Below, piece by piece: positions 26,146-34,374 of a DNA stretch of 64,000 nucleotides (positions are counted from its first letter, which is position 1; each line of letters begins with the position of its first letter). The stretch spans positions 682,001 to 746,000 of the forward strand of contig NZ_WELI01000001.1 of the NCBI RefSeq assembly GCF_009184635.1. Reading direction: 5' to 3'. Origin of the DNA: Rudanella paleaurantiibacter (GTDB taxonomy: Bacteria > Bacteroidota > Bacteroidia > Cytophagales > Spirosomataceae). The position numbers and the translations under genes are program-made. Below the pieces are notes generated by a model, which searched no databases, was not told the origin of the DNA, and saw nothing but the letters and a program-made list of their open reading frames with translations.

Positions 26146-28659
26146 TTATTGGTCGAGGGTGACGATGTCGAGGCCGTAAGCCGGTAGCTGCTTCGAAACG
26201 GGCGGCTTTCCGGCCAGGGTTAGCTTTACCTCGGCTGGCCTGGCGTGCATGTTCATCAGAATGACAAATGTTTGATTGCCCTGCACGGCCTTGGCCAGAA
26301 TATGCTCCACGGCCGGGTTGTCGAGTTTCACCAGGTTCTCGTTGATAATGAGATTGGCTTTCTGCCCGTTGACCGTACCCGGTGCAAAACCGTAGGTCTG
26401 ATGCGGCCCCACTTTGGGCGTCACAAACCCGCGCGGGAAGCTCACCTTCCCGTCTGAGCGCAGCTCCGCTTCGGCCATCAGGTAATCGGTGAGCCAGCCA
26501 ATCTGCCACCACGCATGGTGCGGGTACGGCCCGGCTCCCCGGTTCATGGCCTGCCAGTAGTACGAGGCTACGCTCGTTTTGGCATCCACAAAGGCATGAC
26601 GGCCAACGGCCCCTGCCCGCGCCATATCGGCAAAAATAGGCTCTTTGGTGAGGCCGTACATCCGAATAAACAGACCTGAGTGGCTCGCCAGTTGAATAGG
26701 GCCGTGGCGCGTGGCCGACCCAAAAATACCGCCGTGTTCGAAGCTGAGGCCGGTTTGGCTGATCTCCCAGTCCTCACGTTGAACGCCGTTGACTCGCTTG
26801 GGCTGATGGCTCGCAATGGGGTGAGTGTAAATGGAGGTGGTGTATACCTTGGCAGCCGTGATGGCGGCCTGCTTGTAGCGTTCGTCGCGGGTGAAATCGT
26901 AGAGGTCCAGAAACGCCTGTGCGGTTTGGCCGGTGGCAAAGTCGGGCGCGTAGCGGGCATCGCCACACACGCCGAGGTAACTGCCCGTTTCAACCGCGTT
27001 TTTGATGATCCAGTCGGCTCCTTTGCGGGCCCCGGCGAGGTATTTGGGGTCTTTGAGCAGCCGGTAGGCCACCATCAGACCGTAAAAGGTGGGCCGTACA
27101 TCCTGCACATCCCGGAACGTTTCGGCTTCGGTAGCCCGGTCGTAGGCCACGGCCCAGCTACCGTTTGGTTTTTGCCAGCTCAGAAGCCGGTCGGCCCCGA
27201 GCCGGAGCCGGTTTTTAAGCTCGGCGTCGGTCGGGTTGAACAGAAGCATATTGCCCAGATCGAGCATGATGTAATACGTCAGGGCGATGGGTTCAACCAC
27301 TTCGCCCCATTCTTCCACAAACTTCTTTTTCTTGGCCAGATAATACTGTCCGGCGGCTGCGCCCTTGAAAAAACCGTCGCTTGTCTGTTGTTGTGCCAGC
27401 TTGAAGTTCTGGGCATAGGGTAGCACATTGCGGGTCAGGAGGGAGTCGCCGGTTGCCGTAGCGAGCATCCACATGGCGCCGTAGTCGGAGTTTTTCATAG
27501 CGTCGCGGTCGGAGCCAACCACGCCACCGAGGTACGACTGCGCTCCGATTTTGCGACCGTTGTACTCTTCCACGTTCCAGAGCGACGTTTTGGGGTCGGT
27601 GAGGTAGTGGTGCATTTGCTGAATCCGGTCCATGAGCGACTGTTTGCTCTCCCGAATCGCCACCGACTCATTGAACCGGTAAATGTCGTACACGGCATGA
27701 TTGAGAGCCTTGAACCAGTCGCCGTCGGTAAGGCTGTACCGGAACGTGTAGCTGAGGGTTTGGCCCGGCTGAAGGGCCGACTTGGGTTCGCCCAGCACGG
27801 GGTAGTAGAGTGTAGGCGAAAGCTGGGCTTTGCGGTTCATGTGCGACAGCCCGATGTGCCAGTCGATCTGCGTGATTTTATCCACGGCCCAGGGGTCGCG
27901 GGCGAGGCCCGGTTCAGGAACTACCGACAGGGTAAGGCCGTTACGGGTGCTTACCATGGGCGAGAGCGTGGTGGCGCATCGTTCGCGGTACACCACCGGG
28001 CGGTTCGGGATGCCGTGCCCGTAGGCGTAGGCCAGTGCGAAGTTAGGCTGGAGTTTATTGCCTTGAAAATAGCCCGGCACCGTGGCCCAGCTCATCTGCG
28101 ACTCAGCCACGGTAGCCAGGCTGGGCGTGGCCAGCGAGAAAAAGCCGTTCTGTTTGGCTGTGAGGGTTTGTTTCACCACCACATCGGTTGGGAACTTCGG
28201 GTCGAGGGTCCACTCCGTTGTGATGGTGGCCGCTTTGGTGTCCTGCCGGAACGTCAGACTATTAGGGCCGGTTTTGCGGGCTTCGGTCGGAAAAAAGTAG
28301 ATGGCTTGCCCGGCCGTGTTGAGCGAGACAGGATTGGTGCTTTCGGCCCATTGCACGGCCTGATAATGGTATTTGGGCCCCGGAAACTCTTCGCCCGTGA
28401 GGCTCTTGAACGTTTCAGACGGTTTGTCGGATGGTTTGTCGGCTGCGTAGAGCAGGGTGTTTTCGCCCGATGGTGTGCCCAATGATTGCCAGCGACCACC
28501 TTGCCGCACCCCAACCCCATTGATCTCGTAACCCCGGCTTGTTTTGGTCCAGCTAATACGTACCCGTTCGTTGGCGAGTTGGGTGGCCGGAGCCTGTGCC
28601 GACCCGGCATGGGTTAGGAGCGTAAGGGCGGAAAAGAAAAGAATCGTTCGATGTCTCAT
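26146..28659 (-). CDS. Exported six-hairpin (alpha/alpha)6 glycosidase-like protein
   Basis: The 837-residue protein carries a signal peptide (TILFFSALTLLTHAGSAQ). A large beta-sandwich-like N-terminal part (about 25-330) is followed by a helical region with repeats typical of (alpha/alpha)6 toroids: SWQKPNGSWAVAYD, FYGLMVAYRLLKDPKYLAGARKGADWI, TGQTAQAFLDLYDFTRDERYKQAA. A small C-terminal beta domain ends in PAYGLDIVTLDQ. The layout fits glycoside hydrolases or polysaccharide lyases of the six-hairpin superfamily, but I cannot name the family or catalytic residues. It overlaps apbE by 4 bp (ATGA), so translation is coupled. The glycan-cleaving role is inferred from fold and context. Confidence 0.75.
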   Translation of the reverse strand: MRHRTILFFSALTLLTHAGSAQAPATQLANERVRISWTKTSRGYEINGVGVRQGGRWQSLGTPSGENTLLYAADKPSDKPSETFKSLTGEEFPGPKYHYQAVQWAESTNPVSLNTAGQAIYFFPTEARKTGPNSLTFRQDTKAATITTEWTLDPKFPTDVVVKQTLTAKQNGFFSLATPSLATVAESQMSWATVPGYFQGNKLQPNFALAYAYGHGIPNRPVVYRERCATTLSPMVSTRNGLTLSVVPEPGLARDPWAVDKITQIDWHIGLSHMNRKAQLSPTLYYPVLGEPKSALQPGQTLSYTFRYSLTDGDWFKALNHAVYDIYRFNESVAIRESKQSLMDRIQQMHHYLTDPKTSLWNVEEYNGRKIGAQSYLGGVVGSDRDAMKNSDYGAMWMLATATGDSLLTRNVLPYAQNFKLAQQQTSDGFFKGAAAGQYYLAKKKKFVEEWGEVVEPIALTYYIMLDLGNMLLFNPTDAELKNRLRLGADRLLSWQKPNGSWAVAYDRATEAETFRDVQDVRPTFYGLMVAYRLLKDPKYLAGARKGADWIIKNAVETGSYLGVCGDARYAPDFATGQTAQAFLDLYDFTRDERYKQAAITAAKVYTTSIYTHPIASHQPKRVNGVQREDWEISQTGLSFEHGGIFGSATRHGPIQLASHSGLFIRMYGLTKEPIFADMARAGAVGRHAFVDAKTSVASYYWQAMNRGAGPYPHHAWWQIGWLTDYLMAEAELRSDGKVSFPRGFVTPKVGPHQTYGFAPGTVNGQKANLIINENLVKLDNPAVEHILAKAVQGNQTFVILMNMHARPAEVKLTLAGKPPVSKQLPAYGLDIVTLDQ

Positions 28660-29654
28660 AAACTACTGATGCCTTTGGTGGCAAATGACTTTAGTTGGCC
28701 ATCCGGCCCGGTAAACAAAAGGTACGCGTCGAGTTCGGGGTGGCGGGTCAGAAACCGCTTTGTTTCGGTCAGGCCCATCACCAGAAAAGCGGTGTCGTAG
28801 GCGTCGGCCGTAATGGCGTCGGGGGCAAACACCGTCACACTGAGTAAGTCGCCTGCTTCCATCATGCCCGTTTTGGGGTTGATAATGTGGCTGAACACCT
28901 GCCCATTAACCGTGTACTGATTGCGGTAGTGAGCCGCGGTGGTCATGGCCCGGTCGGTCAGTTTGAGCGTGGTATGCAGCCGGTCGGGTTGCAAGGGGTT
29001 TTCAAGGCCCACGGTCCACGGCTGCGAGCCGGTTTTGGGCCCTTTCGTGCGGATTTCGCCCCCAATCTCGACCAGGTACTGCCTGATACCCTGTTGCTCA
29101 AGCAAGAGGGCTACCCGGTCTACTGAGTACCCCTGCGCAATGCCGTTGAGGTCAAGCCGCACGGCCGGGCTCGGCTTTCGAATACCACGGGTGTCGAACT
29201 GAATCTGCCCGAAACCAACCAGTTTTCGCAGCGAGTCCACATCGACCGCGCCCGTCCGGGCCACATTCTTAGCCCCGAAACCGTAGGCTTCAACCAAGGG
29301 CATCACCGTAGGGTCGAACGCTCCGTTTGTTTCCCGAAACACCTCGGCGGCTTTCTGCAAAACCTGATAGAAGTGTTCGGACCGAAACCGGTGTTCGTGC
29401 CCCCGGTTAAACACCGACAGCTCGGAGTCGGGCCGGTAAAGCGAGAGGCACCGGTCAATGTCGGCCAGCAACGAATCGACGGCTGGTTTGAGGTTACGCT
29501 GCCGGTCGCCGCGGTATTTGATGTGGTACGTAGTGCCCTGCGCTTCGCCTTCCAGACTGACCAACGGGCTCTCCTGCCCCGTGCCGAACCAGAACAGCAG
29601 AGGCAGGAGACCCATGACGGCCCGTTTAGGGTTTAATGGAGGCCGTTGGTTCAT
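28656..29654 (-). CDS. apbE: FAD:protein FMN transferase (ApbE), PUL copy
   Basis: The 332-residue envelope protein transfers FMN from FAD to a Thr/Ser of target proteins outside the cytoplasm. N-terminal LPLLFWFGTGQESPL is a signal or anchor segment. Motifs are EGEAQGTTYHIKYRG, LYRPDSELSVFNRG, GAFDPTVMPLVEAYGFG, VRLDLNGIAQGYSVDRVA, GGEIRTKG and FSHIINPKTGMMEAGDLLSVTVFAPDAITADAYDTAFLVMG in separate blocks, all as in ApbE. The ATG at 29654 overlaps the upstream FAD gene by 29 bp; 29615 is an alternative. Its position directly after an exported FAD oxidoreductase and a protein with a DAKAGAT motif suggests it modifies that protein. Confidence 0.92.
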   Translation of the reverse strand: MNQRPPLNPKRAVMGLLPLLFWFGTGQESPLVSLEGEAQGTTYHIKYRGDRQRNLKPAVDSLLADIDRCLSLYRPDSELSVFNRGHEHRFRSEHFYQVLQKAAEVFRETNGAFDPTVMPLVEAYGFGAKNVARTGAVDVDSLRKLVGFGQIQFDTRGIRKPSPAVRLDLNGIAQGYSVDRVALLLEQQGIRQYLVEIGGEIRTKGPKTGSQPWTVGLENPLQPDRLHTTLKLTDRAMTTAAHYRNQYTVNGQVFSHIINPKTGMMEAGDLLSVTVFAPDAITADAYDTAFLVMGLTETKRFLTRHPELDAYLLFTGPDGQLKSFATKGISSL

Positions 29655-31431
29655 CTTTGATAATCGCCATCAGTTCAGATAGGTGCGTTTGGTACACCCC
29701 TCTCGGCGTGGTGTTGTGTTTTTTGCTCAGGTAAGCCGCCATGCCTACCACTTCGCCCATCATGCCGCAGGTACGCATCACACGGGTGCTCCCGAAGGCC
29801 ACGTGGGTAGTGCTGATGTTGCGGCCGGCCATAAACAGGTTACTGATGTTTTTGGAGTACAGGCAGCGGTACGGAATGGTGTACGGAGCCACTTTTATGT
29901 GCTTGGTGCCCGCAAAAAATTCCTGCCCCTCGAAATACTTCTTGTTGCGCTCGTCGGGAAAATGCAGGTCGATGGTCCAGGTGGCCGTTACGGTGCCGTC
30001 GGGGTGCTGCTTGCCTTCCTGAATATCCATCTGGTTCAGAATATGGTCGCCAATGAGCCGGCGCGACTCCCGCTTGCCACCGATGTAAGCCACCCAGGCC
30101 AGCTCGCGCTTGCCGTATTTGGCCGTTTTGTTGTTTTTCAGGTACGACCAGTTGCCAAAAATGGCCCGCAGGTTGTGGTCACGGATTTTTTCGGCGTCGG
30201 TAATGGTGTTGAAATTACCAAAGCCGGTTTCCCACTGCCAGTCGGCGCGGGCTTCGTCGATGTGGTATTCGTCTGAAAACTGAATGGCCCAGGGCGTTTC
30301 GGGAAACGACGACACGGTGTCGCGTTCGAGCGAGGCCCATAAATTAGAAGTGCCGAGGGTGAAATCGTCGGCTTTTTCGGATGCCAGCGACTCGCCTGTT
30401 TCGGCCTTGCTCTCGCGGCCAAACCGGTATTGTGCCCCGGCCAGATGCCCCACGGTGCCATCGCCAGTGCAGTCGGAGAAGTATGTGCCCCGGAACCGGG
30501 TTTCGGCATTGGTGGCAATATCGCGGCCTACCACGGCCACAATCCGGTCGCCTTCTTTTTCAACTTTATGAACGTGGGTGTTCAGGAAAAGCGTGATGTT
30601 GCGCTCGCCTTTAACAATGGCAATTTTGCGCTCATCGCCGTATTCTTTGCCTTCGGGGTGGCCGTTGCCGGGGTCGCCATTGTCCATTTCGCGGACAATC
30701 CGGCCCAGTTTAGGGTAGTGGTTTTTGTCAACATCGCCCCGGAGGTGCACCCGAATTTCGGAGCTGTTGTTACCACCCAGCACGGGCCGGTCCTGAATCA
30801 GAGCTACTTTCAGGCCCAACCGAGCCGCCGAAATAGCCGCGCAGGTGCCTGCAATACCCCCGCCTACAACCACGAGGTCAAACTGACCGGCATCGGCTGT
30901 TTTGCCCGTCAGGTTCAGTTGTTTGTTCCGAAAAGCGGTCAGGGCTTCGGCTCCGTCGGGTGGGGTGAATTTGGGTGCGTTGGTAAACAGAATAGCGTCG
31001 CAGCGGCCGTTGAAACCCGTCAGGTCGTGCAGGGCCATCGTTACCTGCTCGCTCTGAATGTCGGTTTCGCCCCCGTAGTACCATTTCCAGGTATCGGAGC
31101 CGCTTTCGCCAAACACGGTGTTTAGGGGCTTGCCGTTCAAGGCGACCTGAAACTTACCCGGCCCTTTCGGAAACGGTGCCCAGTCTTTGGTGCGTACCCA
31201 AATCTGATACTTGCCTTTTTTCGGAAACCGCACGGTGGTGGTGGCATCTTTTACGGGCCGACCCATGCCGTGCGCCATCAGGTACGACGAGCCGATGACC
31301 ACAAACGACTGTTGGTCGATGACCCAGCCACCTTTGTTTTCAAACGATTCGGTCTCGATAAAAACGTGGTCCTGTGCGCCTACCCGCAGGGCAAGCAGCA
31401 AGAGGACAATTAGGCGGATTGTAGTTTTCAT
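29626..31431 (-). CDS. Exported FAD-dependent oxidoreductase with N-terminal beta-sandwich domain
   Basis: The 601-residue protein has a signal peptide (IRLIVLLLLALRVGAQ). Residues about 21-160 look like a carbohydrate-binding-type beta sandwich (HVFIETESFENKGGW, YQIWVRTKDWAPF, FQVALNGKPLNTVFG). The FAD domain follows with FDLVVVGGGIAGTCAAIS (GGGIAG 190-195), DRPVLGGNNSSEIRVHLRG, YFSDCTGDGTVGHLAGA and NISTTHVAFGSTRVMRT. This is the PF12831-type fold also seen in the protein at 19860-22214. An FAD enzyme outside the cytoplasm needs an electron acceptor; the adjacent candidate is the flavinylation-motif protein whose gene ends 1 bp upstream. The reaction is unknown; glycan or sugar oxidation is inferred. 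Confidence 0.88.
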   Translation of the reverse strand: MKTTIRLIVLLLLALRVGAQDHVFIETESFENKGGWVIDQQSFVVIGSSYLMAHGMGRPVKDATTTVRFPKKGKYQIWVRTKDWAPFPKGPGKFQVALNGKPLNTVFGESGSDTWKWYYGGETDIQSEQVTMALHDLTGFNGRCDAILFTNAPKFTPPDGAEALTAFRNKQLNLTGKTADAGQFDLVVVGGGIAGTCAAISAARLGLKVALIQDRPVLGGNNSSEIRVHLRGDVDKNHYPKLGRIVREMDNGDPGNGHPEGKEYGDERKIAIVKGERNITLFLNTHVHKVEKEGDRIVAVVGRDIATNAETRFRGTYFSDCTGDGTVGHLAGAQYRFGRESKAETGESLASEKADDFTLGTSNLWASLERDTVSSFPETPWAIQFSDEYHIDEARADWQWETGFGNFNTITDAEKIRDHNLRAIFGNWSYLKNNKTAKYGKRELAWVAYIGGKRESRRLIGDHILNQMDIQEGKQHPDGTVTATWTIDLHFPDERNKKYFEGQEFFAGTKHIKVAPYTIPYRCLYSKNISNLFMAGRNISTTHVAFGSTRVMRTCGMMGEVVGMAAYLSKKHNTTPRGVYQTHLSELMAIIKDEPTASIKP

Positions 31432-31432
31432 G

Positions 31433-32569
31433 TTAGTGTTGGGGTTGAACAGGTTTGGACTGGAAACGGGCCATCTGAGCCTGTACGGCCCGATTTTTGG
31501 GTCGTTGGCTCGTTAGTAGCTGGTAAATCCGGGCGGTATAGTCCGGGTTGGAGCCGCTCAATTGCCCGGCCATGGCCAACTGGGTTTTTTCGGACAGGGC
31601 GGGTTGCGCAGCCAGTAGGTTAAGCAGTAACGTAAATTGTTCGGGGTTGGCATTGGGCAGGTGCCCGGCCATTGGTTCGGTCAGGGTGGGCAGAAGCCGG
31701 GTGGTGGTTAGTTTTTTCAGAATAGCCAGTTGCAGGGTGTACCCGGCTTTCAGGTAGGTGTCCCAGAGCCAGCGTTGGCGCTCAGGGGTATTCCAGAAAT
31801 CGGGGGCTACTTTTTGGAGGGCGTAGCGGGCCGTAAACACGTTTTTGCCGCGAATCAGCCCCTGAACATCGGCCGCAAACGTTGGCGGTACCTGCCCGCC
31901 CGGTCCCAGCACCCGGTCCAGCGCCCAGTACTGGTAGTGGTGGTTTGTGCTCGTCATAAACCGGTGGAGCAGGGCCTCGCTCCGGTACGATTCGGTGATT
32001 CGCTGCATTTCATTCACCACCTTCCCGTGGGCAATATGCCAGAGCGTGTAGCAGGTGTACACGGCCCCTTCAATAACCTCGTTTTTGACCGTTTTGAGGG
32101 TAGCCCCGGCTTTGGCATCCACCGAGTCGGCCAGATTTTCGGTGCCTTTACCAACCAGGTCGTCCATGGCTACCTGCCTGAACAGCGAGTTGGTGTTGGC
32201 CAGAATGGTCTGCAATTTCTCGTAGTCCTCGGGCTTAAACGGCTTGTGATCCATTTTGGTGAGCTCCTCGCCGGGCGGAAAATCGAATCGGGTGTAGTTA
32301 CCCAGCAAATCCCAGTAAAAGTTGATATACACCGGTTTGCACTCGCCCGTGAGGCAAACCGGTGTAAACACATTCCGATAAAAGTAAGCGGGTTGCCCAG
32401 CCCCGTCGAGAGACAGGTGCAGTACGTAGACAGTGGTGTCGTTTTCGGTGATGGTGTACGACCGCACCGACTCGGTTTTCGGCGCGGGCATGGGTTTACC
32501 CTCCGAAATACCGGTCAGCCCGAGTAGCAGGGCCATCCAGAAGCCAATCCAGTTGCCAGCGTTTTGCAT
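31433..32569 (-). CDS. Exported protein of unknown family with ApbE-type flavinylation motif
   Basis: I recognise no family. The 378-residue protein starts MQNAGNWIGFWMALLLGLTGISEG, a signal peptide. Residues 50-130 form a compact domain with a Cys pair (VCLTGECKP, Cys72/Cys77). Residues 151-157 read DAKAGAT, followed by LKT, which matches the ApbE acceptor pattern D-x-x-(S/T)-G-A-T with Ala in place of the usual S/T. Thr157 (codon at 32099-32101) would carry FMN. A helical part follows, containing VYTCYTLWHIAHGKV and, towards the C-terminus, HEAT-like repeats (about 200-365). It heads the FAD oxidoreductase-apbE-glycosidase run, 1 bp from the next gene. I infer an electron-carrying partner of that oxidoreductase. 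Confidence 0.8.
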   Translation of the reverse strand: MQNAGNWIGFWMALLLGLTGISEGKPMPAPKTESVRSYTITENDTTVYVLHLSLDGAGQPAYFYRNVFTPVCLTGECKPVYINFYWDLLGNYTRFDFPPGEELTKMDHKPFKPEDYEKLQTILANTNSLFRQVAMDDLVGKGTENLADSVDAKAGATLKTVKNEVIEGAVYTCYTLWHIAHGKVVNEMQRITESYRSEALLHRFMTSTNHHYQYWALDRVLGPGGQVPPTFAADVQGLIRGKNVFTARYALQKVAPDFWNTPERQRWLWDTYLKAGYTLQLAILKKLTTTRLLPTLTEPMAGHLPNANPEQFTLLLNLLAAQPALSEKTQLAMAGQLSGSNPDYTARIYQLLTSQRPKNRAVQAQMARFQSKPVQPQH

Positions 32570-32574
32570 ATTGA

Positions 32575-32774
32575 GCGAATTAATGAGTGATTGAGTGAAT
32601 GAGTGATTGAGCGATTGGGTTTTTCAGTACTGGACATTCGGACTTCAGATATTAGACGTTAGACGTACTACCATTCTGTAGGGGGAGGTCTAATGTCTAA
32701 TGTCCAACAGCTAATGTCCAGTACTGAGATTGGGTTTATAATTCACTCATTCGCTCAATCACTCATTCACTCAT
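32575..32774. repeat. Composite palindromic spacer between the susD stop and the 32.5-kb gene
   Basis: Outer arms are GAGTGATTGAGTGAATGAG-like words on the left and their complements on the right. An inner pair of arms starts CTGGACATTCGGACTTCAGA (32630-32649) and is complemented by TAATGTCCAACAGC and TAATGTCCAGTAC (32697-32728). The 20-base inner word recurs exactly at 39624-39643. TTCGCTCAAT directly precedes the ATG at 32569. No gene. Confidence 0.75.
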
Positions 32775-34250
32775 TTATTTCCAGTCTGGGTTCTGTTCGA
32801 GTTTCGGGTTGGCGTTCAGTTCATCCTGCGGAATCGGGAAGTACTTGTGTTTGGCCTGTACGTTCCGGGTCGGGTACACACTGTTGACGGCCTTCGGAAT
32901 TACCGTCAGGAACTTACCCGTGCGGGTGAGATCGTACCAACGGTCACCCTCGGCGAAGAACTCCCACGCCCGCTCCTGCAAGACAGCCTCAATAAAGGCA
33001 TCTTTGCTCAGGCCCGCAGCCAGGTCGGGCAGGCCCGCCCGCTTGCGCACGACGTTGATGTTGGCATAGGCGGTTGCTGTAGCTCCGTTGAGCCGGGCCT
33101 CGGCTTCGGCTGCAATCAGGTACATGTCGGGAAGGCGCAGAATCGGAATATTCGGGATAATATTCACCGTCGAGACCGGGTCCTGATATTTCTTGATGAG
33201 CACCCCGTCGGTCGTGATGGGCGTTACGCTCCGCTGCGGTACTACCTTCCCGGCTTTGTCGACATAGTTGGTGTCGAGCAACTGCCGACGCTTGTCGAGG
33301 GGGTTGAAGCTGCGGAAAAACGACATGTACGCAAACATCGACCCAAAGGTAGTACGGCCGTATTCGGGACCGGCGCTACCCGGAGGGCCACACAGGCCGG
33401 TCATCTGGTGCGAGCGGCCCGGCGAAAACGGGTCCACCTCGTAGGCCCACATGTTCTCAACCCGGGCGGCATCTTCTACATCGTAGCGGTACACATTGCG
33501 CACATCAGGCATGAGCGAGTATTTGCCCGACGTGATTACGGCCTGTGCTTTTTCGAGGGCTTTGGCCCAGTCTTCGTTGTAAAGCGCGGCTTTGGCGTAC
33601 AGGGCATTGACTACTTCTTTGCTCGGACGGCCCTTGTCAACGGCCGGGTACGAGGGCAAACCGGCGGCAAAGGCCATGTCGAGGTCGCTGTAAATCTGCT
33701 TGTACACCTCGGCTTTGGGGCTTTTGCCCACAACCGCGTCGGCTTCCGAGTAGCTGGGCGTGGTCTTGATGGGTACATCGCCAAAATTTTTGGTCAGTGT
33801 CCACAGGTAGTAGGCCCGCAGAAAATACGCTTCGCCGATAATCTGCTTTTTGCGGGTTTCGGACATAACGGCGTCGGGCACCTTGGCAATAATCCAGTTG
33901 GCTTTTTCGATACCGTCGTACCCCGACGCCCAGATCTGCTGGGGCGACTCGTTGGTGCGCGAGTTGCTTTTCTGTACCGTGTAGTTTACGTCGTAGGTAA
34001 ACAGGGTGAGTGTGTTCCGGCCCACCACCCCACGCGGGTAGGTCTGGTCGTCGCTGAAGTCGGGCACGAGCGTTGCCGCCGGGCCGCCGTACATATCGCC
34101 GAGGGGGTCGTAAGCTGCGATGAGCCCTTTTTCGGCGTCGGCGGCCGTTTTGTAAAAGGCCTCCGTGTAAATCGACGAGTAAATGGTTTCTTCCAGCTCG
34201 CAGCCTGTCAGGGCAAGCAGCGGAAGCAGGTATATGAGTTTCTTTTTCAT
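32775..34250 (-). CDS. SusD/RagB family nutrient-binding outer-membrane lipoprotein
   Basis: The 491-residue lipoprotein begins MKKKLIYLLPLLALTGCELEE with a lipobox (LTGC). The SusD pattern is clear: IYTEAFYKTAADAEKGLIAAYDPLGD near the N-terminus, KKQIIGEAYFLRAYYLWTLTKNFGDVPI (TPR-like), VVNALYAKAALYNEDWAKALEKAQAVI, and the C-terminal ERAWEFFAEGDRWYDLTRTGKF followed by PIPQDELNANPKLEQNPDW. SusD lids the SusC channel and binds glycans at the cell surface. Normal length. It follows susC by a 124-bp palindromic spacer, the usual C-then-D order. Substrate cannot be read from sequence. Confidence 0.96.
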   Translation of the reverse strand: MKKKLIYLLPLLALTGCELEETIYSSIYTEAFYKTAADAEKGLIAAYDPLGDMYGGPAATLVPDFSDDQTYPRGVVGRNTLTLFTYDVNYTVQKSNSRTNESPQQIWASGYDGIEKANWIIAKVPDAVMSETRKKQIIGEAYFLRAYYLWTLTKNFGDVPIKTTPSYSEADAVVGKSPKAEVYKQIYSDLDMAFAAGLPSYPAVDKGRPSKEVVNALYAKAALYNEDWAKALEKAQAVITSGKYSLMPDVRNVYRYDVEDAARVENMWAYEVDPFSPGRSHQMTGLCGPPGSAGPEYGRTTFGSMFAYMSFFRSFNPLDKRRQLLDTNYVDKAGKVVPQRSVTPITTDGVLIKKYQDPVSTVNIIPNIPILRLPDMYLIAAEAEARLNGATATAYANINVVRKRAGLPDLAAGLSKDAFIEAVLQERAWEFFAEGDRWYDLTRTGKFLTVIPKAVNSVYPTRNVQAKHKYFPIPQDELNANPKLEQNPDWK

Positions 34251-34374
34251 TGTAAAGAGTGAAAGAGCGGAAGCGTGAACGAGCGAGTGCGTGTGTGAAT
34301 GAGTGTGGGTAGAGATGGCCTCGTACCTGCTCCGATTTTCACTTATTCACGCAATCGCTCATTCACTCAATAAG
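34251..34374. repeat. Low-complexity palindromic spacer between susC and susD
   Basis: The left side has GAGTGAAAGAGCGG and GAACGAGCGAGTGCGTG; the right side has TCACTTATTCACGCAATCGCTCATTCACTCAA. On the minus strand the susD ATG is preceded by CACTCTTTACA. The hairpin could attenuate read-through and set the susC:susD ratio, but that is inference. Confidence 0.7.

Noticed and set aside
32847-34262. Long plus-strand frame opposite susD (471 codons)
   Set aside because: Antisense to a sure SusD gene and rich in G, V, R and H, as expected for a shadow frame in GC-rich DNA.
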